Source of the DNA: Brumimicrobium ulvae
GTDB taxonomy: Bacteria; Bacteroidota; Bacteroidia; Flavobacteriales_D; Crocinitomicaceae
Direction: 5' to 3'
NCBI RefSeq assembly: GCF_947504225.1
Contig: NZ_CANNGT010000003.1
Coordinates: 244,288 to 308,287, forward strand
Length of the DNA stretch: 64,000 nucleotides
Part shown: positions 8,318 through 17,187 of the stretch, in pieces
Layout of the letters: each line of letters opens with the position of its first letter
Numbering within the stretch: position 1 is the stretch's first letter
Notes under the pieces: generated by a model
The model's input: the letters and a program-made list of their open reading frames with translations, nothing else
Databases searched by the model: none
Told to the model about the DNA's origin: nothing
Position numbers and translations under genes: made by a program

Positions 8318-9244
8318 TTGAAAAAAGGAAAAGTACTCAAGTCAACAGGTAAATGGTACCTCATCGAATTAGAAAATGGCGAAACCCTTCAAGCGGGAAT
8401 TCGAGGGAGAATTCGGTTGAAAGGCATCAAATCTACAAATCCTGTTGCTGCAGGAGACGAAGTGATGATTTCAGAAAACGAAGATGGCACTGGAGTGATT
8501 ACTGAAATATTACCCCGTCACAACTACATTGTGAGAAAGTCCATCAACCTTTCAAAGCAATCCCATATATTGGCTGCCAACGTTGACAGAGCTTATCTTT
8601 TGGTCACATTAGTAGCCCCTGAAACACATTTGGCTTTTATAGATCGTTTTTTAGTTGCCGCAGAAGCCTACCGTATCCCTGTAACTTTACTTTTCAACAA
8701 GATGGATTTATATATGGAGGAACATTTGCCGCTTGTAGATGACATTATGGAGATCTATGAAGAAATAGGGTATCCTTGTAAAAAAATTTCTGCTCTAAAC
8801 AAAACCAATGTCGAATTCTTAAGAGATGACATTAAAGACAAGCAAGTAATGATTGCGGGTCATAGTGGAACTGGTAAAAGCACATTAATCAACGCATTAG
8901 ACAGTACCTTAGACATAAAAACTGCAGAAATTTCTATTCATCATATGCAAGGTCAACATACCACCACATTTGCAGAAATGCACAAACTTAAAACAGGCGG
9001 TTACATCATTGACACCCCTGGAGTAAAAGCCTTTGGAGTTGTAGATTTAGACAAGAAAGTAATGAGTCATTACTTCCCTGAAATGAGGGCGCTACTAAAC
9101 GAATGTAAATTTCATAATTGTCAACATTTAAACGAACCCGACTGTGCCATCAAAGAAGCAGTGGAATATGGAGAAATCCATCCTTCTCGTTACAACACTT
9201 ACCTTGATTTAATCACAGAGGATCAAACCCAAAATTACAGATAA
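8318..9244 (+). CDS. rsgA: Ribosome small-subunit-dependent GTPase RsgA
   Basis: Late 30S assembly factor with a circularly permuted GTPase. The OB-fold is at the N terminus (GKWYLIELENGE), then G4 NKMD, then G1 GHSGTGKST, then G3 DTPG, and the C-terminal zinc knuckle C-x4-C-x-H-x5-C (ECKFHNCQHLNEPDC). The frame is open back to an ATG at 8255, but family members begin close to the KGKVLKSTGKWY segment and a -7 box lies at 8284-8291, so the TTG at 8318 (308 residues) is preferred. The stop abuts the dtd ATG with no gap. Divergent from the receptor operon. Confidence 0.9.
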   Translation: MKKGKVLKSTGKWYLIELENGETLQAGIRGRIRLKGIKSTNPVAAGDEVMISENEDGTGVITEILPRHNYIVRKSINLSKQSHILAANVDRAYLLVTLVAPETHLAFIDRFLVAAEAYRIPVTLLFNKMDLYMEEHLPLVDDIMEIYEEIGYPCKKISALNKTNVEFLRDDIKDKQVMIAGHSGTGKSTLINALDSTLDIKTAEISIHHMQGQHTTTFAEMHKLKTGGYIIDTPGVKAFGVVDLDKKVMSHYFPEMRALLNECKFHNCQHLNEPDCAIKEAVEYGEIHPSRYNTYLDLITEDQTQNYR

Positions 9245-9697
9245 ATGAGAGTAGTCATCCAAAGAACAACAGAAGCCAGCGTAACAATAGAAAACAAAGT
9301 CACTGGTCAAATTGGAAATGGATTGGTCGTTTTAGTGGGTATTGAAGAAAATGATACCGATGAAGATATTGAATGGTTGAGTAGAAAACTGAGTAATTTA
9401 AGGATCTTTTCCGATGAAAATGGATTAATGAACCTCAGCATTCAAGACATAAAAGGAGCATTTTTAGTCATTTCTCAGTTTACTTTGCACGCCAAAACCA
9501 AAAAAGGAAACCGTCCTAGCTTTATTCATGCTGCAAAGCCTGATATTGCTATTCCGCTCTATGAAAAATTCAAAAAAGTGCTAGCAGCTGTGAGTGCATG
9601 TAAAGTAGAAAGCGGAGCATTTGGCGCTGACATGAAAGTTGCATTGGTAAATGATGGACCAGTAACCATAACAATTGACACAAAAAACAAGGAATAA
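9245..9697 (+). CDS. dtd: D-aminoacyl-tRNA deacylase
   Basis: Cytoplasmic proofreading enzyme that removes D-amino acids mischarged on tRNA. The 150 residues carry both signature motifs: SQFTL (near residue 78, active-site Thr) and NDGPVT near the C terminus, the GxPVT cross-subunit motif. Length matches the family. It is the middle gene of a tight three-gene operon: its ATG immediately follows the rsgA stop, and its TAA overlaps the next ATG by one base. Confidence 0.95.
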   Translation: MRVVIQRTTEASVTIENKVTGQIGNGLVVLVGIEENDTDEDIEWLSRKLSNLRIFSDENGLMNLSIQDIKGAFLVISQFTLHAKTKKGNRPSFIHAAKPDIAIPLYEKFKKVLAAVSACKVESGAFGADMKVALVNDGPVTITIDTKNKE

Positions 9698-10023
9698 TGA
9701 CAATTAATGAATTACAAGCCACGGTAGATCGCTGGATTAAGGAACATGGCGTTCGATATTTTGACGAACTCACCAACACTGCTGTTTTGATGGAAGAAGT
9801 GGGCGAAGTAGCTCGAATAATGTCGCGCAGATACGGTGAACAAAGTGAAAAGGAGTCAGATAAAAACAAAGACTTAGGTGATGAACTATCCGATGTACTT
9901 TTTGTATTGACATGTATTGCCAACCAAACGGGGGTAGACTTGACCGAAGCTATGGCAAAGAACTTAGAGAAGAAAACCAAAAGAGATAGTGAGAGGCATA
10001 AGGGAAATGAGAAACTTTTTTAA
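9697..10023 (+). CDS. MazG-like nucleotide pyrophosphohydrolase
   Basis: 108 residues. The all-alpha MazG fold is indicated by the metal-binding pair EEVGE (near residue 34) and ELSDVLF (near residue 64), the EExxE...ExxD pattern. Such single-domain enzymes hydrolyse NTPs or dNTPs to the monophosphate and pyrophosphate, cleaning nucleotide pools. This is the short form, not the two-domain E. coli MazG. It overlaps dtd by one nucleotide, so translation is probably coupled. The exact substrate cannot be read from sequence. Confidence 0.85.
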   Translation: MTINELQATVDRWIKEHGVRYFDELTNTAVLMEEVGEVARIMSRRYGEQSEKESDKNKDLGDELSDVLFVLTCIANQTGVDLTEAMAKNLEKKTKRDSERHKGNEKLF

Positions 10024-10130
10024 AAGTAATGTACTAAAGCACAACTATAACAGGGTTTAGGATTGATCCATCTTTAATGTAAACATACTCTACTCTTTTT
10101 CGAGATACTACGAGATATAGAGAATTCAAT

Positions 10131-10138
10131 TATCTTTG
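10131..10138 (+). promoter_or_regulatory. -7 box of rluF
   Basis: TATCTTTG ends only 5 nt before the rluF ATG. The predicted start of RNA falls at or next to the start codon, implying a leaderless message. Confidence 0.65.
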
Positions 10139-10143
10139 CCACT

Positions 10144-10866
10144 ATGAAAGAAACTCGTATCAATAAATATTTAAGCGAAGCAGGATATTGCTCACGCCGA
10201 GCTGCGGATAAACTCATAGAACAAAATCGTGTAACGATCAATGGAAAAGTTCCTGAAATGGGAACTAAAGTTCAACCGGGTGATGTTGTTGCGGTGGATG
10301 GAAAAAATGTCAACAATAAAAACAGGGAGAATATATATATCGCATTAAATAAACCTGTGGGTATTGTCTGCACAACTGATACGCGTGTTGAACCTGACAA
10401 CATCATCGATTTCATGAATTATCCTGAACGCATCTTCCCAATTGGACGTCTAGACAAACCAAGTGAAGGCCTAATCCTGTTAACAAACGATGGAGATATT
10501 GTAAATAAGATTCTAAGGGCGAGCAACAATCATGAAAAAGAATATATTGTTTCTGTTGACAAACCAATCACCCAAGATTTTATTGACAAAATGGGGAATG
10601 GCGTTCCAATTCTAGGTACAATGACCAATAAGTGCATTGTGGAGCAATTAAATAAAAGGACCTTTAAAATTATTCTTACCCAAGGACTCAATCGTCAAAT
10701 TCGAAGAATGTGCGAATATTTCGATTACAATGTTACCGCGTTAAAACGTGTAAGAATCATGAATATTTTACTCGACACACCTGTTGGAGAATGGCGATAT
10801 CTTACAGAGCAAGAGTTAGAAAGATTAAATGAATTGATCGGATATTCGAGTAAGACAGAGGGGTAA
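10144..10866 (+). CDS. rluF: 23S rRNA pseudouridine(2604) synthase RluF
   Basis: Isomerises a uridine to pseudouridine in 23S rRNA (RluF also modifies a tRNA-Tyr position in E. coli). The N-terminal S4 domain ([21 protein letters not shown], 240-residue protein) is followed by the catalytic domain with [20 protein letters not shown]; the Asp of GRLD is the catalytic residue. The long matches HEKEYIV, GVPILGT and [14 protein letters not shown] are those of RluF rather than RluB or RluE. It has its own promoter, whose -7 box lies almost on the ATG. Confidence 0.9.
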   Translation: MKETRINKYLSEAGYCSRRAADKLIEQNRVTINGKVPEMGTKVQPGDVVAVDGKNVNNKNRENIYIALNKPVGIVCTTDTRVEPDNIIDFMNYPERIFPIGRLDKPSEGLILLTNDGDIVNKILRASNNHEKEYIVSVDKPITQDFIDKMGNGVPILGTMTNKCIVEQLNKRTFKIILTQGLNRQIRRMCEYFDYNVTALKRVRIMNILLDTPVGEWRYLTEQELERLNELIGYSSKTEG

Positions 10867-11195
10867 ATAATTATGAATGTTGAATTATGAATTCGTGTTG
10901 CTTAGCGATTTTAGAGAAAGGGTTAACACTGTAATAGAACACGGATTTTAACAGATTTAATATTCTTTACAATTATTTGATCTGCTGAATGTTTCAAGGA
11001 CGATTACTCCTTGTGGTTATGAGGTCGCTGTGCTAAGTTTGCAAAACGTCCCTACCACCGCAATTCAAATTCAGAAAAATATTTAGGGAAGTACATCATT
11101 CAATTTCAGCATTGCAATTCTTAGGCTACTTTTGTTACCCACTTTACAGAGAAAATTTCTTATTTTTGAGGTTCTAAAAATAAATCAAAAGGAAC
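10867..11195. other. Gene-free gap between rluF and trxB
   Basis: 329 nt with no credible ORF on either strand. It holds a weak hairpin (CAAGGA...TCCTTG near 10995-11013) and two candidate -7 boxes for trxB: TACTTTTG at 11127-11134 and TATTTTTG at 11161-11168. Nothing else is seen. Confidence 0.6.
11161..11168 (+). promoter_or_regulatory. -7 box of trxB
   Basis: TATTTTTG, 27 nt before the ATG. A second match, TACTTTTG at 11127-11134, could also serve. Confidence 0.5.
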
Positions 11196-12146
11196 ATGAG
11201 TAAAGTAGAAAATATAGACTGTCTTATTATTGGGTCAGGACCTGCGGGATATACTGCTGCGATTTATGCAGCACGTGCCGATATGAATCCTGTAATGTAT
11301 CAAGGACTACAGCCAGGAGGGCAATTAACAACAACAAATGACGTGGAGAACTTCCCTGGTTATCCTGATGGAGTTACAGGACCAGAAATGATGATTCAAT
11401 TACAAAAACAAGCAGAACGTTTCAATACAGATGTTCGTTCAGGATTCATTAATAAGGTTGACTTTAGTGGACCAATTCACAAATGTTGGGCTGACAATGG
11501 AACTGAAATTCATGCTAAAACGGTAATTATTTCGACTGGAGCTTCGGCCATGTACCTTGGGTTAGAATCAGAGCAAAAGTACCTCAAAATGGGAGGTGGT
11601 GTTTCTGCCTGTGCTGTGTGCGATGGATTCTTTTACAAAAATCAAGAAACAGTAATCGTTGGAGCTGGAGATACAGCTTGTGAAGAAGCACATTACCTTT
11701 CAAAATTGTGTTCAAAAGTTACAATGTTAGTACGTCGTGATGAATTCCGTGCTTCTAAAATCATGGAAGACCGCGTGAGAAACACACCAAATATTGAGAT
11801 CTTATTAAACACCGAAACTGAAGAAGTTCTAGGAAATGATATGGGCGTAACGGGTGTTCGCGTAATCAACAACAAGACAAAAGAAACAAAAGAAATTCCA
11901 TGTACAGGATTTTTCGTAGCTATTGGTCACAAACCAAACACTGATATCTTTAAAGACTACATCAACATGGATGAAACAGGCTACATTAAATACGAAAAGC
12001 CAGGAACTTCCCTAACGAATGTACCAGGTGTATTTGTTGCAGGTGATGCTGCAGACAACGTCTATCGTCAGGCAGTTACAGCAGCGGGAACAGGTTGTAT
12101 GGCTGCATTAGATGCAGAACGTTACTTGACAGCTTTAGAAGGATAA
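11196..12146 (+). CDS. trxB: Thioredoxin-disulfide reductase
   Basis: Cytoplasmic FAD enzyme passing electrons from NADPH to thioredoxin. Visible are the N-terminal FAD Rossmann motif GSGPAGYTAAIYAARA (from residue 13), the redox centre C139-A-V-C142 followed by DGFF, the NADPH Rossmann motif GAGDTACEEA, and the C-terminal FAD motif VFVAGDAADNVYRQAVTAAGTG. At 316 residues it is the low-molecular-weight bacterial form. It is monocistronic, with a terminator at 12214-12246. Confidence 0.95.
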   Translation: MSKVENIDCLIIGSGPAGYTAAIYAARADMNPVMYQGLQPGGQLTTTNDVENFPGYPDGVTGPEMMIQLQKQAERFNTDVRSGFINKVDFSGPIHKCWADNGTEIHAKTVIISTGASAMYLGLESEQKYLKMGGGVSACAVCDGFFYKNQETVIVGAGDTACEEAHYLSKLCSKVTMLVRRDEFRASKIMEDRVRNTPNIEILLNTETEEVLGNDMGVTGVRVINNKTKETKEIPCTGFFVAIGHKPNTDIFKDYINMDETGYIKYEKPGTSLTNVPGVFVAGDAADNVYRQAVTAAGTGCMAALDAERYLTALEG

Positions 12147-12213
12147 AATAAGGATTAGGTGAGGCGATTGGATTGCGCACTTCCCCAATCCAAATAACAA
12201 CTAAAAGTGAATA

Positions 12214-12246
12214 AAAGGCAGTTTGAAAAGTACTGTCTTTTTTTTA
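12214..12246 (+). terminator. Terminator of trxB
   Basis: Stem AAGGCAGT/ACTGTCTT (one G-T pair) with a T-run, 67 nt after the stop. Confidence 0.7.
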
Positions 12247-12320
12247 TGTGAATATTAATCAAAAAGCGCCCTAAAACAGGAAATTATAGTGTTATATTTT
12301 TTTGTTCCCGAAAAAGGGCG

Positions 12321-12328
12321 TACTTTTG
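12321..12328 (+). promoter_or_regulatory. -7 box of the SF2 helicase gene
   Basis: TACTTTTG, 27 nt before the ATG at 12356. Confidence 0.55.
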
Positions 12329-12355
12329 TACCCCAATTTTTGAGATAATCAAGGT

Positions 12356-13867
12356 ATGATAGACGAAGCACTTTTTAAGCCCAAAACGCTGTATCCTTTC
12401 CAACAAAGAACAGTAGACCAGATCATTGCGGAACTAAAAGAAAACGGCAATGATTTTAATTTACTTTTTCAACTTCCAACAGGGGGAGGGAAAACAGTTA
12501 TCTTTTCTGAAATTACGAAGAGATATATTGAAACATGGAAGAAAAAAGTACTTATCCTTACCCACCGTATCGAATTGTCTGTTCAAACTTCTAAGCAACT
12601 TTCTGCCATTGGTGTCAGCAATAAAATCATCAACAGTGAAGTAAAAACGCTAGACGACCAAGGCGAATACAATTGCTTCATCGCGATGGTAGAAACTTTA
12701 AACAATCGTCTACAAGATGATGAAAACTTTATCAAAGAAATTGGATTAGTGATTGTCGATGAGGCTCACTACAATAGTTTTAGAAAGATTTTTCAATATT
12801 ACCAAGAAGCAAATATACTAGGTGTTACTGCAACTCCGCTAAGCTCTAATAAAGCGCTTCCATTAAACGACCATTACGACAAATTAAAAGTTGGAGAAAG
12901 TATTGCTTCTTTAATTGAAAACGGTTACCTGGCCAATGCAGAAACATTTACCTATGACGTTAATCTCCATGGTTTAAAAATTGGTTCGAATGGAGACTTT
13001 ACAGTAAGCAGTTCAGAACAGGTTTACGGCAATTATTTCATGCAAGAAAAATTACTTTTCGCATACGAAGAAGTGGCTGTAAATACAAAAACATTGATTT
13101 TTAACTCGGGTATTGAAACCAGTATTCGTGTGCAAGAAACCTTTCATAAAAGAGGATACGCAATTCGTCATTTAGACAGTACATTTTCTGATAAAGACAG
13201 AAAAGACATCCTAAAATGGTTTAAAGATACACCCAATGCGATCCTATCTTCTGTAGGAATCTTAACGACTGGATTTGATGAACCAACAGTAGAAACCATT
13301 ATTCTAAACCGTGCAACACGTTCACTGACGCTCTACCACCAAATGATTGGGCGTGGATCAAGGAAGCTGCCAAACAAAGACATTTTCAGATTAATTGATT
13401 TAGGAAATAACGTACGTCGTTTTGGTTTGTGGCAAGACTACATCAACTGGCAAGATGCTTTTCAATTCCCAGACCGTTTCTTAGAAGCGCGTTTATCTGA
13501 GCAAGAAGACATTATGTTTGAAGCTGCATACATGCTTCCAAAACATGTTCAAGAACGAGTAGACACTGAAGTTTTAGATCAATTTAAAATGAAAGAAGTC
13601 TATGAAGATTATATCGATAGAGGCATCAAAGGGAAACAAGCCGTTGATGATTCTTTAGAAAATCATTTTCAAGCAATCTTCAATAAAGCCAACGATTTTT
13701 ATGATGGATTAGAAATTCAAGAAGCTTTACAAGAACACATTGAGCACCGATTAAAACAATACACTAAATGTATCGCCAAAAGTACACGAAACTATTTCAA
13801 GTATTTGATGGAAACATACAACCGTCAATTGCGTCAGAAACTTCGTGCTAACTTGGACGATGAATAA
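12356..13867 (+). CDS. DEAD/DEAH-box superfamily 2 helicase
   Basis: 503 residues. The Q-like motif LYPFQQRTVD is followed by Walker A LPTGGGKT (near residue 41), Walker B VDEAH (near 136), GVTATP (motif III), LTTGFDEPTVETIILNRATRS (motif V region) and QMIGRGSRK (motif VI, arginine finger). This is the SSL2/RAD25-like helicase core found in many bacterial accessory ATPases. The C-terminal 110 residues beyond the helicase core are unlike anything I recognise and may be a substrate-binding region. No nuclease domain is seen. The gene stands alone, with its own -7 box. The cellular role is unassigned. Confidence 0.8.
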   Translation: MIDEALFKPKTLYPFQQRTVDQIIAELKENGNDFNLLFQLPTGGGKTVIFSEITKRYIETWKKKVLILTHRIELSVQTSKQLSAIGVSNKIINSEVKTLDDQGEYNCFIAMVETLNNRLQDDENFIKEIGLVIVDEAHYNSFRKIFQYYQEANILGVTATPLSSNKALPLNDHYDKLKVGESIASLIENGYLANAETFTYDVNLHGLKIGSNGDFTVSSSEQVYGNYFMQEKLLFAYEEVAVNTKTLIFNSGIETSIRVQETFHKRGYAIRHLDSTFSDKDRKDILKWFKDTPNAILSSVGILTTGFDEPTVETIILNRATRSLTLYHQMIGRGSRKLPNKDIFRLIDLGNNVRRFGLWQDYINWQDAFQFPDRFLEARLSEQEDIMFEAAYMLPKHVQERVDTEVLDQFKMKEVYEDYIDRGIKGKQAVDDSLENHFQAIFNKANDFYDGLEIQEALQEHIEHRLKQYTKCIAKSTRNYFKYLMETYNRQLRQKLRANLDDE

Positions 13868-13930
13868 TCAAAACACTTACAAACAACTGTTTAACCCAAA
13901 TGCAAAGTATGGGATTGAATATATTTAGCG

Positions 13931-13938
13931 TATCTTTG
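13931..13938 (+). promoter_or_regulatory. -7 box of the ABC-F gene
   Basis: TATCTTTG, 19 nt before the ATG at 13958. Confidence 0.6.
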
Positions 13939-13951
13939 CACAAAATTTTGA

Positions 13952-15580
<1,629 letters not shown>

Positions 15581-15773
15581 TTTGAACTACAAATTTTGAT
15601 TCTACCATAAATTCTATATGAATTGTGTGGATGGAAGTTAGTTGAACAATATTTAAGAAGTACGACATAAAATTGGGGTTGACTTTAGTTCAGCCATGAT
15701 GATAATTATCTGACTCTTCATATGCAGGAAACAGGATTCTAATTCTATGCTGATATTCCAGAAGTAGTTCATT

Positions 15774-15956
15774 AGATTTCTCCATTTCTAATATCTTCGA
15801 TCTTAGAAACGATCGAAATGACAAACATATAGAGTCTAGTTAGTGAAAAAGAAAGAAAAGCCTCGCTTTTCTTTCTTTTTCACCACGCTTCCACTGACAC
15901 TTGTCATTTCGTTGGAGTCCCGTTCCGAAAACGCGGAATGGGATGACGAGAAATCT
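15774..15956. repeat. Compound palindromic element, copy 1
   Basis: Outer inverted ends AGATTTCTC (15774-15782) and GAGAAATCT (15948-15956), inner ends CGAAATGACAA (15814-15824) and TTGTCATTTCG (15901-15911), and at the centre a 17-bp perfect hairpin with loop CTC (15845-15881). All three pairs share nearly the same centre. Confidence 0.8.
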
Positions 15957-16131
15957 CTTTCTATACATAAATATCTAAGTCAATAATGAAGAACTATTAG
16001 GGTTTGAAAACTCCAGCAGCACAATATATTACTGGGATGGACTTTAGCTCAATCATAATGATTAGTTTATGAACATCAAATCAAAATTAACCCTATTGAG
16101 TTGCACTTTCAGTGCGTTGGTATAACCTTTT

Positions 16132-16162
16132 TTTCAACTGGATGCGATGCATCCAGTTGAAA
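16132..16162. repeat. 14-bp perfect hairpin, copy 1
   Basis: Arms TTTCAACTGGATGC and GCATCCAGTTGAAA around loop GAT. An identical copy lies at 16872-16902. Confidence 0.85.
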
Positions 16163-16297
16163 TGAGCTGGGCTTTCAGCCCGCAATTGTATATAATATAT
16201 GTTTAAATAAAAAACGGGTCTGAAAATTCTAGAAATACGGTATGCTCTTGGGGTGGACTTTAGTCCTCCCATAATTATGATTATCTGACTCTTCAAA

Positions 16298-16345
16298 TTC
16301 AAAATATTCGGCGAAATAGCGTCCTATTTCGCCGAATATTTTGAA
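16298..16345. repeat. 22-bp perfect palindrome with CGTC loop
   Basis: Arms 16298-16319 and 16324-16345 are exact reverse complements. The left arm spans the end of repeat copy 1, so the palindrome sits on the repeat boundary. Confidence 0.85.
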
Positions 16346-16513
16346 TCAGTTTTTCTTGTTGATTTCCTTACCCAAGGACTTTCGTCCTTGGCTAAAAAAA
16401 TGCCCTACCTTCGGCACTTTTAATTTAAGTACTGCAACACTCATCATCTGTTAAAAATACATTAAGCCTTTCGAATGCAGGAAGTGAAAAGTATAATTCC
16501 TGAAGTGTTCATT

Positions 16514-16696
16514 AGATTTCTCCATTTCTAATATCTTCGATCTTAGAAACGATCGAAATGACAAACATATAGAGTCTAGTTAGTGAAAAAGAAAGAAAAG
16601 CCTCGCTTTTCTTTCTTTTTCATCACGCCTCCACTGACACTTGTCATTTCGATGGAATCTCATTCCGAAAACGCGGAATGGGATGACGAGAAATCT
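16514..16696. repeat. Compound palindromic element, copy 2
   Basis: Same nested inverted repeats as 15774-15956, shifted by 740 bp. The central 17-bp hairpin at 16585-16621 is unchanged, while the side arms carry substitutions. Confidence 0.8.
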
Positions 16697-16871
16697 CGAT
16701 CTATACATAAATATCCAAGTCAATAATGAAGAACTATTAGGGTTTGAAAATTCTAGCAACACGATATGCTCTTGGGGTTGACTTTAGTTCAATCATAATG
16801 ATTAGTTTATGAACACCAAATCAAAATTAACCCTATTGAGTTGCACTTTCAGTGCGTTGGTATAACCTTTT

Positions 16872-16902
16872 TTTCAACTGGATGCGATGCATCCAGTTGA
16901 AA
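16872..16902. repeat. 14-bp perfect hairpin, copy 2
   Basis: Identical to 16132-16162. Confidence 0.85.
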
Positions 16903-17152
16903 TGAGCTGGGCTTTCAGCCCGCAATTGTATATAATATATGTTTAAATAAAAAACGGGCCTGAAAATTCTAGAAATACGGTATGCTCTTGGGGTGGACTT
17001 CAGTCCTCCCATAATTATGATTATCTGACTCTTCAAATTCAAAATATTATTTTAGAAATACAGGGGTAAGATTAAATTCTTATTGGCAATTAACCTTAGA
17101 TTTTATAAATAAGTAAAAACCGGGGTGTTCTATTTAGCATTTTTTAATTAAA

Positions 17153-17160
17153 TACTTTTG
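17153..17160 (+). promoter_or_regulatory. -7 box of comEC
   Basis: TACTTTTG, 27 nt before the GTG at 17188. Confidence 0.5.
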
Positions 17161-17187
17161 ACTTTAGAATCTTTTCGCTAAGTTTAG

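Larger units (their letters stand above)
15767..16308. repeat. 542-bp direct repeat, copy 1
   Basis: Aligned to 16507-17048 by eye with no gaps and only scattered substitutions; the offset stays 740 throughout. Copy 1 ends inside the left arm of the palindrome at 16298-16345. Confidence 0.9.
16507..17048. repeat. 542-bp direct repeat, copy 2
   Basis: Gap-free match to 15767-16308. After the shared AAAATATT the two copies diverge completely. Confidence 0.9.
15581..17187. other. Gene-free 1.6 kb block of nested repeats
   Basis: No real coding sequence. The block contains a 542-bp sequence present twice at an offset of 740 bp, a 183-bp compound palindrome in each copy, several small hairpins with a conserved loop, and a 22-bp perfect palindrome between the copies. 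The two identical 69-codon minus-strand ORFs here are by-products of the duplication. The first roughly 190 nt after the ABC-F stop and the last roughly 100 nt before comEC are unique sequence. Confidence 0.8.

Noticed and set aside
10995..11013. Hairpin CAAGGA...TCCTTG as a terminator of rluF
   Set aside because: Stem only six pairs with no T-run, and too far from the gene.
16093..16302. 69-codon minus-strand ORF, repeated identically at 16833-17042
   Set aside because: It is a by-product of the 542-bp repeat and its hairpins; the translation includes unrelated palindrome arms and has no domain or signal.
15581..17187. CRISPR array in the repeat block
   Set aside because: Repeats are two long copies and assorted hairpins, not short regularly spaced units with unique spacers, and no cas genes are present.
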